DNA of 38,862 bases from Pseudomonadota bacterium (GTDB taxonomy: Bacteria; Pseudomonadota; Gammaproteobacteria; Burkholderiales; Gallionellaceae), in contig JAJYLY010000019.1 of assembly GCA_021787435.1 (NCBI GenBank), positions 1-38,862 of the forward strand. The letters are read 5' to 3'. The notes beneath the pieces are model-generated. The model did no database searches. It had not been told where the DNA came from and saw only the letters and a program-made list of their open reading frames with translations. The translations under genes were made by a program, and so were the position numbers. This document shows positions 27,411-35,603 of the stretch, piece by piece; position 1 is the first letter of the stretch; each line of letters opens with the position of its first letter.

Positions 27411-27428
27411 CGATGCGCCCGAGCATCG
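27411..27428 (-). terminator. Hairpin after tRNA-Leu, weak terminator candidate
   Basis: CGATGC-GCCCGA-GCATCG forms a perfect 6-bp stem with a 6-base loop, 22 bp past the tRNA 3' end. On the minus strand it is followed by GCACCTTT, not a true U-run, so it may aid 3' processing or only attenuate read-through into nuoA. Confidence 0.35.
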
Positions 27429-27450
27429 ACATGTTTGCTGCATTTAAAAC

Positions 27451-27537
<87 letters not shown>

Positions 27538-27565
27538 TATTTTTTTAATTATTCTGGCACCCCGA

Positions 27566-27898
27566 TTATTTCGGGATTTCCTTGAGTTTTGAATTATCCA
27601 CAGGTGCCGGAGCTACGGCAGGCGCCTTGATGACTGCGGCCCTGTCCATCACGCCTTGCTGCTGGCCTGGATGAGAATAAAGATAAGTCAACGACAAACT
27701 GGTGACAAAAAATATCCCCGCTGCAACTGCCGTACTGCGGCTTAAGAAATTCGCAGAACCGGCGGAACCAAAAAGACTGCCAGCCGAACCGCTGCCAAAC
27801 GCAGCGCCCATGTCAGCGCCCTTGCCATGCTGCATCAGAACCAGGCCGCACAGCACAATCGCCGTCAAAAGATGCACTACCCAAACTATTGTTTCCAC
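27566..27898 (-). CDS. secG: Protein translocase subunit SecG
   Basis: SecG is the small accessory membrane subunit of the SecYEG export channel. The 110-residue protein has two hydrophobic helices around the hallmark loop LMQHGKGADMGAAFGSGSAGSLFG, followed by a Pro/Ala-rich C-terminal tail. GTG 27898 is chosen because it gives the usual start MET and has GGAG 5 bp upstream; a TTG at 27910 is in frame. It lies 22 bp after tpiA, a conserved pairing. Confidence 0.93.
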   Translation of the reverse strand: METIVWVVHLLTAIVLCGLVLMQHGKGADMGAAFGSGSAGSLFGSAGSANFLSRSTAVAAGIFFVTSLSLTYLYSHPGQQQGVMDRAAVIKAPAVAPAPVDNSKLKEIPK

Positions 27899-27920
27899 AC
27901 ACCACTCCAAACCAAAATTA

Positions 27921-28673
27921 TTATTGCGCCGCGCGGCAAATTGCCACGAAATCCTCTGTTACCAGCGAAGCACCACCGATCAGTCCGCCATCGATATCAG
28001 GCATGCCAAACAACTCCGCCGCATTCGCAGCTTTCACGCTGCCACCATACAGAATGCACAAATCCTCCGCCACCTTCGCATCATGCTTTGCCACACGCCG
28101 GCGTATGAAGGCATGTACCGATTGCGCCTGTTCGGGGCTTGCGGTTTTGCCAGTGCCGATCGCCCATACCGGCTCATAAGCGATCACTGTACGCGACAAT
28201 GCGGCCGTTCCAAAACGATCAAGCACTGCGTCAAGCTGCGTTGCCACAACCGCCTCTGTCACGACCGACTCGCGCTCAGAGAGCGTCTCACCCACACACA
28301 AGATCGGCGTCAAACCCGATTTCTGCGCCGCCGCAAATTTTTGCGCAACGATCTCGTTGCTCTCATGGTACAGACCGCGACGCTCCGAGTGACCGATGAT
28401 TACATAACTGCACGCAAAGTCAACCAGCATTCCTGAGGCAACCTCGCCAGTGTAAGCACCTTCTTCAAATGGACTCAAATTCTGAGCACCCCAGGCCACG
28501 TTGCTGCCCTGCAGCATGGATTGCGCTTGCGCCAGATAGGGATAGGGAACGCAGACCGCATAATCAGCGCCTTTCAACTGCCGGACGCCTTCTGATACAC
28601 CTTGCAGCAATTCCTGATTCTTTACCAGGCGGCCATACATTTTCCAGTTCCCGACTACCAGTTTACGACGCAT
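27921..28673 (-). CDS. tpiA: Triosephosphate isomerase
   Basis: This enzyme interconverts dihydroxyacetone phosphate and glyceraldehyde-3-phosphate in glycolysis and gluconeogenesis. The 250-residue protein has K11 (GNWKM), electrophile H95 (IGHSERR), base E167 ([11 protein letters not shown]) and the phosphate loop YGGSVKAAN, all as expected. I use ATG 28673 ([12 protein letters not shown]); an ATG at 28694 is in frame, but the predicted promoter start (about 28703) would leave it almost no leader. It begins the leftward tpiA-secG-tRNA set. Confidence 0.95.
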   Translation of the reverse strand: MRRKLVVGNWKMYGRLVKNQELLQGVSEGVRQLKGADYAVCVPYPYLAQAQSMLQGSNVAWGAQNLSPFEEGAYTGEVASGMLVDFACSYVIIGHSERRGLYHESNEIVAQKFAAAQKSGLTPILCVGETLSERESVVTEAVVATQLDAVLDRFGTAALSRTVIAYEPVWAIGTGKTASPEQAQSVHAFIRRRVAKHDAKVAEDLCILYGGSVKAANAAELFGMPDIDGGLIGGASLVTEDFVAICRAAQ

Positions 28674-28709
28674 CGTGACCAATCCAGTAAGCATTTTTAA
28701 AGTTCCGTA

Positions 28710-28738
28710 ATGCTACCTGCGAACGCGGTTGCGGTCAA
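28710..28738 (-). promoter_or_regulatory. Probable tpiA promoter
   Basis: On the minus strand TTGACC (28738-28733) and TAGCAT (28715-28710) are separated by 17 bp. Transcription would start near 28703, about 30 bases before the tpiA ATG. Confidence 0.5.
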
Positions 28739-28822
28739 TCGGTATAACCCGTTCGGCGTACACTAAACGGATTGCACAGCAAATTTATCCTGCTTGTCAA
28801 CGATGCGATTCAACCCGTTTAC

Positions 28823-28851
28823 TTGAATGAACTTGACAGACTACTGAAAAT
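28823..28851 (+). promoter_or_regulatory. Possible moaA promoter
   Basis: TTGAAT (28823-28828), a 17-bp spacer and GAAAAT (28846-28851) form a plausible core promoter. A second candidate -35, TTGACA (28833-28838), overlaps it but has only a poor GATACC -10. No Moco-riboswitch-like fold was recognised in the leader. Confidence 0.4.
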
Positions 28852-28886
28852 GGCGATACCTGCGTCTTGTCAGGTAAAATAGCAGC

Positions 28887-30008
28887 ATGCTCTTTGAATC
28901 CGCTCCTGAACTTAAAACTGTGTCAGCCAAAACCATCAGCCCTGCAAAGATTGCCGTCACTTCCAGCACGCCAGCTCCCAACGGCCCTGCCCTGGATGCG
29001 ATGCAGCGCCCCATGCGCGATTTGCGCATCTCGGTGACCGATCGCTGCAACCTGCGCTGCACCTATTGCATGCCGCGCGAGATTTTTGACAGGAACCATG
29101 TCTTTCTGCCGCGCAACGAATTGCTGAACTTCGAAGAAATCGAAAGGGTGGCGCGTGCCTTCATCAAACTCGGTATAAAAAAAATCCGTTTGACCGGCGG
29201 AGAACCGCTGCTGCGCAGCGGCATTGAAAATCTGATACGCGAACTGGCAAGTCTGACTGACACCGAAGGCAAACCTGTCGAGGTGACGCTGACCACCAAT
29301 GCGGTGCTGCTGTCACAAAAAGCGCAGACACTGAAGGATGCGGGCCTGTCCAGGCTTACTGTCAGTCTGGACGGCATAAGCGATGCGGTATTCAAACGCA
29401 TGAGCGACTCAAATGTGCCGGTAGCAACCGTGTTAAATGGCATCGCTGCGGCAGAGCGCGCAGGCTTTGACGACATCAAGGTCAACATGGTGGTCAGGCG
29501 CTTTGTTAACGACCACGAAATTCTGCCGATGGCAGAGCACTTTCGCAATAGCGGCATCACTCTACGCTTCATCGAATACATGGATGTAGGCAGCACCAAT
29601 GGCTGGCGCATGGACGATGTGGTCATAGCCAAAGAAATCCTGCAATTGATCGGCAGTCAATATCCTCTGGAAAAGATGTATCCCAATTCCTCGGGAGAAG
29701 TCGCAAAGCGCTGGCGCTATCAGGATGGCAGCGGCGAGATTGGCATCATCGCCTCCGTCACCCAAGCTTTCTGCGATGATTGCACGCGCATACGCCTGTC
29801 CACCGATGGCAAGCTTTATACCTGCCTGTTTGCAGAACACTCGGACACGGACTTGAGACACTTGTTGCGACAAAACGGCAGCGATGCGGATATCATTCAG
29901 GCTATCGCTAACTGCTGGACAAATCGAAACGACCGCTATTCGCAGATCCGCCATGAACTCACGGAATTGCCGCGCAACAAAATCGAAATGTCGTATATCG
30001 GCGGCTAG
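28887..30008 (+). CDS. moaA: GTP 3',8-cyclase MoaA
   Basis: MoaA, a radical-SAM enzyme, turns GTP into 3',8-cyclo-GTP, the first step of molybdenum cofactor synthesis. The 373-residue protein has the SAM cluster CxxxCxxC (C54, C58, C61), the LTGGEPLLR motif (102-110), the C-terminal GTP-side cluster C296, C299 and C313, and the functional Gly-Gly end (372-373). The first 38 residues are a low-complexity extension; a start at 29001 is possible, but similar extensions ending in a GP..D..RP.RDLR pattern are common in betaproteobacteria. It heads the moa-mob-moe run. Confidence 0.95.
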   Translation: MLFESAPELKTVSAKTISPAKIAVTSSTPAPNGPALDAMQRPMRDLRISVTDRCNLRCTYCMPREIFDRNHVFLPRNELLNFEEIERVARAFIKLGIKKIRLTGGEPLLRSGIENLIRELASLTDTEGKPVEVTLTTNAVLLSQKAQTLKDAGLSRLTVSLDGISDAVFKRMSDSNVPVATVLNGIAAAERAGFDDIKVNMVVRRFVNDHEILPMAEHFRNSGITLRFIEYMDVGSTNGWRMDDVVIAKEILQLIGSQYPLEKMYPNSSGEVAKRWRYQDGSGEIGIIASVTQAFCDDCTRIRLSTDGKLYTCLFAEHSDTDLRHLLRQNGSDADIIQAIANCWTNRNDRYSQIRHELTELPRNKIEMSYIGG

Positions 30009-30035
30009 TGCTAGGATGCAATTGGAGCTGAAAAC

Positions 30036-30530
30036 ATGAATGAACTGACTCACTTCTCGGATTCGGGCAGAGCCCGCATGGTCGATGTCTCTGACAAGCC
30101 CGACACACAGCGCACGGCGATCGCAACCGGCATATTGCGCATGCAGATGGAAACGCTACAACAGATACGCGACAGAAAGATTGCCAAGGGCGACGTGCTG
30201 ACGGTCGCCGATGTGGGTGCAGTGATGGCCGCCAAACGCACACCGGACATCATACCCATGTGCCATTCCATCGCGCTCTCCGGTGTGTCGATCGAATTTA
30301 CCGAGGTTTTAAAGCCTGATCACAACGGCTGTGTCGGCATCAAAGTCATCGCGACCGTGAATTGCAAAGGCCAGACCGGCGTCGAGATGGAAGCCATAAC
30401 GGCGGCCAGCGTAGCCCTGCTCACGATCTACGATATGTGCAAAGCAATCGACCGCGGCATGCGCATGACTTCGATACAGCTTGAAGAAAAACGCGGCGGC
30501 AAGAGCGGCATATGGCAGAGGGAAATATGA
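30036..30530 (+). CDS. moaC: Cyclic pyranopterin monophosphate synthase MoaC
   Basis: MoaC converts 3',8-cyclo-GTP to cyclic pyranopterin monophosphate. The 164 residues include MVDVSDKPDTQRTAIATG (15-32), the AAKRTPDIIPMCH segment (about 65-77) with the active-site His, GQTGVEMEAITAAS and a C-terminal KRGGKSG with the catalytic lysine. Its TGA overlaps the moaD ATG (ATGA). Confidence 0.96.
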   Translation: MNELTHFSDSGRARMVDVSDKPDTQRTAIATGILRMQMETLQQIRDRKIAKGDVLTVADVGAVMAAKRTPDIIPMCHSIALSGVSIEFTEVLKPDHNGCVGIKVIATVNCKGQTGVEMEAITAASVALLTIYDMCKAIDRGMRMTSIQLEEKRGGKSGIWQREI

Positions 30531-30766
30531 TCAATGTGCTGTTTTTTGGTCCAGTGGTCGAGCGCACAGGCAGCGCTGCGCTAAAAATCGAATTCATGCC
30601 GGGCATGACACTGCAGATCCTGCGCGACGAACTGGCGGAAAAATATCCGCGCGCATTCGAAATCGTCAGCCTCGCGGCAGTCAACGGGCAGCATGTGCGC
30701 GACTTTTCAATACCGCTTATTGATAACAGTGAAGTCACCTTCATGGCCAAGTTTTCCGGAGGATGA
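30527..30766 (+). CDS. moaD: Molybdopterin synthase small subunit MoaD
   Basis: MoaD is the ubiquitin-fold sulfur carrier of molybdopterin synthase. The 79-residue protein begins INVLFFGPVVERTG and ends in the obligatory Gly-Gly (FSGG), the site of thiocarboxylate formation. ATG 30527 overlaps the moaC stop by 4 bp; an earlier in-frame ATG at 30512 is less likely. The enzyme that charges it (MoeB) is not in the window. Confidence 0.95.
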   Translation: MINVLFFGPVVERTGSAALKIEFMPGMTLQILRDELAEKYPRAFEIVSLAAVNGQHVRDFSIPLIDNSEVTFMAKFSGG

Positions 30767-30767
30767 C

Positions 30768-31193
30768 ATGAAAGATGCAGTCAGAATACAGGAAGAAGAT
30801 TTTTCCCAGGACGAGGAAATTACAGCGCTCAAGACAAGCTCGCAGCGCATGGGCGGTATTGCCACCTTCCTCGGCTGCGCCAGAGATTTTTCAGAAGGAC
30901 GGGAAGTTTCCAGGATCAGCTTCGAAGCTTATGGCAGCATGGCCTTGTCTGAGATGAAACAGTTGCGCCTCGACGCAATTGAAAAATTTAAGCTGCTCGA
31001 TGCGCGCATCGTACACCGCATCTGCACGGTCACGGCGGGAGACAACATCGTGTTCATCGCCGCAGGTGCCGAGCATCGCGCACCCGCACTGGAAGCCTGC
31101 CGCTACATGATAGACGAATTGAAAGAACGCGTGCCGATCTGGAAAAAGGAAATTACCCCTGAAGGCGATGCATGGGTATCCCCGCACCCATGA
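30768..31193 (+). CDS. moaE: Molybdopterin synthase large subunit MoaE
   Basis: MoaE, with MoaD, inserts dithiolene sulfur into cyclic pyranopterin monophosphate. The 141-residue protein has GGIATFLGCARDF (about 28-40), ISFEAYGSMA, an IVHRIC segment, AAGAEHRAPALEAC and the catalytic lysine region VPIWKKE. The start is 1 bp after the moaD stop with GGAGG just before it. Its TGA overlaps the mobB ATG. Confidence 0.95.
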   Translation: MKDAVRIQEEDFSQDEEITALKTSSQRMGGIATFLGCARDFSEGREVSRISFEAYGSMALSEMKQLRLDAIEKFKLLDARIVHRICTVTAGDNIVFIAAGAEHRAPALEACRYMIDELKERVPIWKKEITPEGDAWVSPHP

Positions 31194-31687
31194 GAAGTTT
31201 TCCCGTTGTCATATCCATCGTGGGCCACTCAGGCGCCGGCAAGACTACGCTGGTAGAAAAACTGATATACGAATTGAACAGCCGCGACTTGAAAGTCGCA
31301 ACCCTGAAGCACGCCCATCACAAGGTCGAACTCGACACGCCCGGCAAGGACAGCTACCGCTACAAGGCTGCAGGCGCTGCGATGAGCATGCTGCTCACCA
31401 AGGACGCGCTGCAGTTGGTGGCGGATGCGAAAGATGACCGAGAACCCGAACAGCTCACCAGACTCTATATGAGCAACGCCGACATTGTGCTGGCGGAAGG
31501 ATTTTCTAACGCACCAGGGGCAAAGATCGAAGTGCTGCGCCGCGCATGCGGGAAGACGCCGCGCTGCGCCATCGAGGATGGCCTGATCGCAATGGTCACC
31601 GACATGGATGAGGCCCATCCTTTGCTTCCGCACTTCGGCCTTGATGACATCGGACGCATCGCACAGTTCATGCTGGAACAAAAATGA
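31190..31687 (+). CDS. mobB: Molybdopterin-guanine dinucleotide biosynthesis adaptor MobB
   Basis: MobB is a GTP-binding accessory protein that aids MobA in bis-MGD synthesis. The 165-residue protein has Walker A GHSGAGKTT near the N-terminus, then LKHAHHKVELDTPGKDSYR and a VLAEGFSNAPGAKIEVLR region, both typical. ATG 31190 overlaps the moaE stop (ATGA), so an upstream ATG at 31172 is unlikely. Confidence 0.94.
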   Translation: MRSFPVVISIVGHSGAGKTTLVEKLIYELNSRDLKVATLKHAHHKVELDTPGKDSYRYKAAGAAMSMLLTKDALQLVADAKDDREPEQLTRLYMSNADIVLAEGFSNAPGAKIEVLRRACGKTPRCAIEDGLIAMVTDMDEAHPLLPHFGLDDIGRIAQFMLEQK

Positions 31688-32274
31688 TAAAAGATTGCAC
31701 TGCATTGATACTCGCGGGCGGCGAATCGCAACGCATGGGGCAGGACAAGGGAAGCCTCCTGTTTTCCGGCAGGACGCTGCTCGAACAGGTCGCATCGGTT
31801 CTGCAGCCTCTGTTCAAAGACATCATCGTCAGCACACGCATACCCCGCCCAGACAGCGACCTGCCTCAGGTGTCCGACCACCCGGCGCACAAGGGTCCTC
31901 TGGCAGGGCTGATCGCAGGCCTTGAACATGCGAACACATCCTGGGTGTTCGTCGTTGCCTGCGACATGCCCTTCATCATTCCGCAACTGCTAGAATACCT
32001 GTCAGGGCTTCGCGACGGGTTTGATGCAGTCGTGCCCGTCGTGTCAGGCCATCCCCAGCCCATGGCGGCGTTCTATTCCAGACACAGCCTTGATGTTTTG
32101 CATGGCCTGATGAACGATGGCGCATCGCACAGCATGCGCGAACTGCTGGACAGGCTCTCGGTGAATTACGTGGATGAAGAAAAACTGAAAGCTTATGATC
32201 CCATACTGCAGAGTTTTTTCGATCTGGACACGCCCCAGGATATCGCGCTGGCAAGCGACATGAAGAAAGTATAA
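31684..32274 (+). CDS. mobA: Molybdenum cofactor guanylyltransferase MobA
   Basis: MobA attaches GMP to Mo-molybdopterin, giving the bis-MGD cofactor of DMSO-reductase-family enzymes. The 196 residues include the nucleotide-binding LAGGESQRMGQDKG (10-23), DHPAHKGPLAGLIAGL, and the VVACDMPFI metal site. The start overlaps the mobB stop by 4 bp, and moeA begins 3 bp after it. Its presence implies that the organism uses bis-MGD enzymes, such as nitrate reductase or formate dehydrogenase types. Confidence 0.95.
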   Translation: MIKDCTALILAGGESQRMGQDKGSLLFSGRTLLEQVASVLQPLFKDIIVSTRIPRPDSDLPQVSDHPAHKGPLAGLIAGLEHANTSWVFVVACDMPFIIPQLLEYLSGLRDGFDAVVPVVSGHPQPMAAFYSRHSLDVLHGLMNDGASHSMRELLDRLSVNYVDEEKLKAYDPILQSFFDLDTPQDIALASDMKKV

Positions 32275-32277
32275 GCC

Positions 32278-33621
32278 ATGGAACAGGTAAGTTTCGCGCT
32301 GCGCATCGTGCTCGAATCGGCAGCAACCCTCAAAAGCGAATCAGTCGCACTCGAAAAATCCCTGGGGCGCGTTCTGGCCTGCGACATCCTCGCCAACCGC
32401 GACCTGCCGCCCTTTGATGTGTCAGCAATGGATGGCTTTGCGGTGCGCTCTGCCGATCTTCCCGCAACACTTGCAATCGTCGAAGATATCAAAGCCGGGG
32501 ACATGCCAAAGATCCCGCTTCTGCCCGGAAAATGTTCGCGCATTATGACAGGCGCTGCGCTACCCGAAGGGGCGGACGCGGTGATCAGAGTCGAAGATAC
32601 CAGACAGACTTCGGCCAACGCGGTACAGATCGATCTTGTCGTCAAGTCCGGCAACGACTTGCGCTTGCGCGGAGAAAACATGCAGACCGGCGATGTGGTG
32701 CTGACCGCAGGCACCGAGATCACGCCTGGCGTAATCGGCATACTCGCAACAGTCAAGGCCAGGAAGATTGAGGTGCACCGCAAACCAAGCGTGGCGATCC
32801 TGTCCACCGGCAATGAACTCGAATCCCTCGACGATCCAGTTGATCCCTGCAAAATTCCCGACTCCAACACCTATGCACTGATGGCACAGGTTCAGGCGCT
32901 CGGCATAGAGCCAAAGCTTCTGGGCATCGCGCACGATGATCAGGACGAACTGGAACGGCATCTCAAACGCGGGCTTGAATACGATGTGCTGCTGGTTTCG
33001 GGCGGCACCTCGGTTGGCGTGCACGACTATGTGCGCCAGACCATGGAAAAGCTGGACATCGAAATAAAATTCTGGCGCGTTGCTATGAAGCCGGGGCACC
33101 CATTGGCGTTCGGCCTGTTACATCGTACGCAAAAAGCATTTGAGGAAGATGCAGTGCAAGACGCGAGACGCGCAGCGACGCAGGCATATCTAATGGATAG
33201 ACAAGGAAGCGAGCACCGAACACTGCAGCAATGCGCTGCCTCAGATGCTTTTGTATTCGGTCTGCCTGGCAATCCGGTATCCAGCATGGTGTGCTTCGAA
33301 CAATTCGTCGCACCTCTGCTTCGCCGTATGATGGGCAGTACCCGCCTCTACCGGCGCACCGTGAAAGCGCGCCTTCTGCACCCCTTCAGCATGAAACCAG
33401 GACGCACCGAATTCGTCCGCGTGCAACTTTCATCCGACGAGTCTGGTTATCTTGCAAGCTCGACCGGTACGCAAAGCAGCGGCGTGCTGCTGTCTATGGC
33501 GCGTGCCGATGGCCTGATGGTATTGCCTGCCGGTTGTACGGGACTTTCTGCAGGCGAAGAGGTTATAGTGCAACTGCTCGATGGAACGGAATTTCAAGAC
33601 GACCCGGGGTACAACGAATGA
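32278..33621 (+). CDS. moeA: Molybdopterin molybdenumtransferase MoeA, with an insertion
   Basis: MoeA inserts molybdate into adenylylated molybdopterin. The 447-residue protein has PPFDVSAMDGFAV (44-56), IMTGAALPEGADAVIRVED (89-107), the GTP/MPT-binding LSTGNEL (175-181) and SGGTSVG (241-247), KPGHPLAFG (271-279) and FGLPGNPVS (327-335). Residues about 281-322 (33118-33243) form an extra hydrophilic stretch between the last two motifs, which are normally only a few residues apart. This explains why the protein is longer than the usual 400 or so. The stop overlaps the mog ATG. Confidence 0.94.
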   Translation: MEQVSFALRIVLESAATLKSESVALEKSLGRVLACDILANRDLPPFDVSAMDGFAVRSADLPATLAIVEDIKAGDMPKIPLLPGKCSRIMTGAALPEGADAVIRVEDTRQTSANAVQIDLVVKSGNDLRLRGENMQTGDVVLTAGTEITPGVIGILATVKARKIEVHRKPSVAILSTGNELESLDDPVDPCKIPDSNTYALMAQVQALGIEPKLLGIAHDDQDELERHLKRGLEYDVLLVSGGTSVGVHDYVRQTMEKLDIEIKFWRVAMKPGHPLAFGLLHRTQKAFEEDAVQDARRAATQAYLMDRQGSEHRTLQQCAASDAFVFGLPGNPVSSMVCFEQFVAPLLRRMMGSTRLYRRTVKARLLHPFSMKPGRTEFVRVQLSSDESGYLASSTGTQSSGVLLSMARADGLMVLPAGCTGLSAGEEVIVQLLDGTEFQDDPGYNE

Positions 33622-34166
33622 GCAATGCAAGAATCGGCATACTGACCATTTCAGACCGCGCAAGCCGTGGCGAGTATGAAGACAAGGGTGGCCCTGCGAT
33701 ACGCGACTGGTTCACACGCGTGCTGATTAGCCCCTGGGAGGCTGTGGCGCTCGTCGTCCCGGATGAACAGCAGCTGATCGAGGCGGCACTCATCGAACTA
33801 TGCGACATCGAAGGCTGCTCCCTGGTAGTCACCACAGGCGGCACAGGTCCCGCGCTGCGCGATGTCACACCTGAAGCGACGATCGCTGTGTGCAGCAAGA
33901 TGATGCCAGGTTTCGGCGAGCTGATGCGAGCCGCCTCATTGAAATTCGTGCCCACCGCCATCCTGTCGCGGCAGACTGCCGGCATCAGAGGCAAGAGCCT
34001 GATTGTGAATCTGCCCGGCAAGCCTTCGGCGATAGACGATTGCCTAAATGCGGTATTCCCGGCCATTCCCTATTGTATCGATCTGGTCGAAGGCGATCGC
34101 CTGGAATCCGACCCGAAGCAATGCAATGCCTTCCGCCCTCAGAGCGCAGCAATCAGAAAAAACTGA
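33618..34166 (+). CDS. mog: Molybdopterin adenylyltransferase Mog
   Basis: Mog adenylylates molybdopterin, preparing it for MoeA. The 182-residue protein has LTISDRASRGEYEDKGGPAI (9-28), TTGGTGPALRDVTPEAT (75-91), MPGFGELMR and LPGKPSAI, all in the expected order. ATG 33618 overlaps the moeA TGA (ATGA), so adenylylation and metal insertion are coupled in expression. The open frame extends upstream to 33231 only as a shadow of moeA. Confidence 0.94.
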   Translation: MSNARIGILTISDRASRGEYEDKGGPAIRDWFTRVLISPWEAVALVVPDEQQLIEAALIELCDIEGCSLVVTTGGTGPALRDVTPEATIAVCSKMMPGFGELMRAASLKFVPTAILSRQTAGIRGKSLIVNLPGKPSAIDDCLNAVFPAIPYCIDLVEGDRLESDPKQCNAFRPQSAAIRKN

Positions 34167-34199
34167 CGCTTGCAGGCAAGTCCGCATCGAAACATCCCC

Positions 34200-34228
34200 T
34201 TGTGGATCTGCAAAACAAGTCGTATCAT
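34200..34228 (+). promoter_or_regulatory. Promoter for the C_GCAxxG_C_C gene
   Basis: TTGTGG (34200-34205), exactly 17 bp, then TATCAT (34223-34228) lie just after mog. Transcription would start near 34235, leaving a short leader that includes AGGAGG (34251-34256). Confidence 0.5.
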
Positions 34229-34261
34229 GAATTAGCAATCTCTAATACTTAGGAGGCGGGG

Positions 34262-34738
34262 ATGAACATCGGACAGACTCTCGGCGAACAGGCTTATGCG
34301 AAAGCGCTCAAATACGAGCTTGACTATGGCTGTTGTCCCCAGTGTGTTCTGGCGACAGTGCAGGAGACCATCGGGATTGTGGATGACCAGACGATCAAGG
34401 CCAGCCATGGTCTTTCGGGTGGCGGAGCTCTCTTAGGCGAAGGCATATGCGGCGCCCTGACCGGCGGACTCATGGCACTGAGCACAAAATACGGTCGCGA
34501 CCGCGACAAACTGGATCGGGGGCGCTACATCAACAACTTCAAGAAGGCCAAGGAGCTCACCGAACGTTTCCAGCGGGAATTCGGCGGAGTGACTTGCCGC
34601 CAGCTGCAAAAGCAATTCACCGGCCGCACCTATGACATGTGGAATGCGGAGGAGTACAAGGCATTCAGCGATGCTCGCGGACAGCAGTGTGCCAACGCAA
34701 CCGGGACAGTCACGAAGTGGGTCATTGAAATGCTATAG
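34262..34738 (+). CDS. C_GCAxxG_C_C-family putative redox protein
   Basis: This 158-residue protein matches the C_GCAxxG_C_C family: CCPQCVLATVQE (C24, C25, C28), GLSGGGALLGEGICGALTGG (C63), a later VTC (C112) and QQC (C143) followed by a conserved TKWV. Members are thought to be redox-active or metal-binding, but none is well characterised. Its Shine-Dalgarno AGGAGG is perfect with 5-bp spacing, and it has its own promoter. It converges on the VIT-type transporter gene, ending 8 bp from it. High expression is likely; function is unknown. Confidence 0.85.
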   Translation: MNIGQTLGEQAYAKALKYELDYGCCPQCVLATVQETIGIVDDQTIKASHGLSGGGALLGEGICGALTGGLMALSTKYGRDRDKLDRGRYINNFKKAKELTERFQREFGGVTCRQLQKQFTGRTYDMWNAEEYKAFSDARGQQCANATGTVTKWVIEML

Positions 34739-34746
34739 CAAGTGTC

Positions 34747-35442
34747 TCATGCTGACGCACCGAACAGCATGCCGACACCGGCAGTGATTGCCATTGCAAA
34801 TACCCCCCAGAACGTCACTCGCGATATGCCTTTGATGATGTTGGCGCCGCCGGTGTAGGCAGCCAGCCCCCCCAGCAAAACCAGGAAAAACAGCGAGGTT
34901 GCCCCGACGATCAATGTGAGCTGGCGGGCGGGTGAAAACCATGCAGCAACCAGAGGCAATCCGGCGCCCACGACGAATGACAGCGCAGAAATCATAGCCG
35001 CTTGCAAGGGCTTTGCGCTGAAAATCTCGGATATGCCCAGTTCGTCCCTGGCATGGGCGCCGAGCGCATCCTTAGCCATCAACTGCATTGCCACTTGCCG
35101 GGCAAGTTCAAAACTCAGCCCCCGTCGCATATAAATCTCGGTTAGTTCCTCGACTTCACGTTCCGGATCAGCATCGAGTTCCAGCCGTTCGCGCGCAATG
35201 TCTGCCTTCTCGGTATCGGCCTGTGAGCTGACAGAAACGTATTCGCCCGCCGCCATCGACATCGCGCCCGCGACCAGCCCTGCAACACCTGCAATCAATA
35301 TGTTGGCATGGGTGGCATTGGAGGCTGCCACGCCCATGATGAGGCTCGACGTGGAAACGATGCCATCGTTTGCACCCAGCACCGCAGCCCGCAGCCAGCC
35401 TATGTGTTGCGTCTTGTGGTTTTCCGCATCCGTTTTTGCCAT
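34747..35442 (-). CDS. VIT1/CCC1-family membrane transporter
   Basis: This 231-residue protein has five helices in the VIT/CCC1 layout: GWLRAAVLGANDGIVSTSSLIMGVAA (first helix, with conserved Asp), AGAMSMAAGEYVSVSSQADTEKADI (helix 2 leading into the metal-binding domain), the Glu-rich segment EREVEELTEIYMRRG with ELARQVA, and three C-terminal helices with AALSFVVGAGLPL-type ends. VIT proteins move iron(II) or manganese(II) out of the cytosol. ATG 35442 (MAKTDAENH) fits the family start; frames opening at 35490 or 35457 are longer. No strong ribosome site was seen. Substrate is not decided by sequence. Confidence 0.85.
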   Translation of the reverse strand: MAKTDAENHKTQHIGWLRAAVLGANDGIVSTSSLIMGVAASNATHANILIAGVAGLVAGAMSMAAGEYVSVSSQADTEKADIARERLELDADPEREVEELTEIYMRRGLSFELARQVAMQLMAKDALGAHARDELGISEIFSAKPLQAAMISALSFVVGAGLPLVAAWFSPARQLTLIVGATSLFFLVLLGGLAAYTGGANIIKGISRVTFWGVFAMAITAGVGMLFGASA

Positions 35443-35542
35443 GCTTGAAATCACCATCAGGTTTAAGAAATGAAAGCCGCAGCATGCCATGTGATCACAG
35501 CGACTGTTCCATTTGCAGTACAGTATGTGTCATTTTCATGGC

Positions 35543-35571
35543 TTTATCTATCTTTTTGCGAGAATTATGAT
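35543..35571 (+). promoter_or_regulatory. Weak candidate promoter for the dioxygenase gene
   Basis: TTTATC (35543-35548), a 17-bp spacer and TATGAT (35566-35571) lie 33 bp before the start codon. The -35 is a poor match, so an activator is likely if this is the promoter. Confidence 0.3.
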
Positions 35572-35603
35572 AACTTCACTTTAAACTGGCATGGGAGATG
35601 AAG

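Noticed and set aside
28740..28886. Molybdenum cofactor riboswitch before moaA
   Set aside because: No matching conserved core or paired stems were recognised in the leader.
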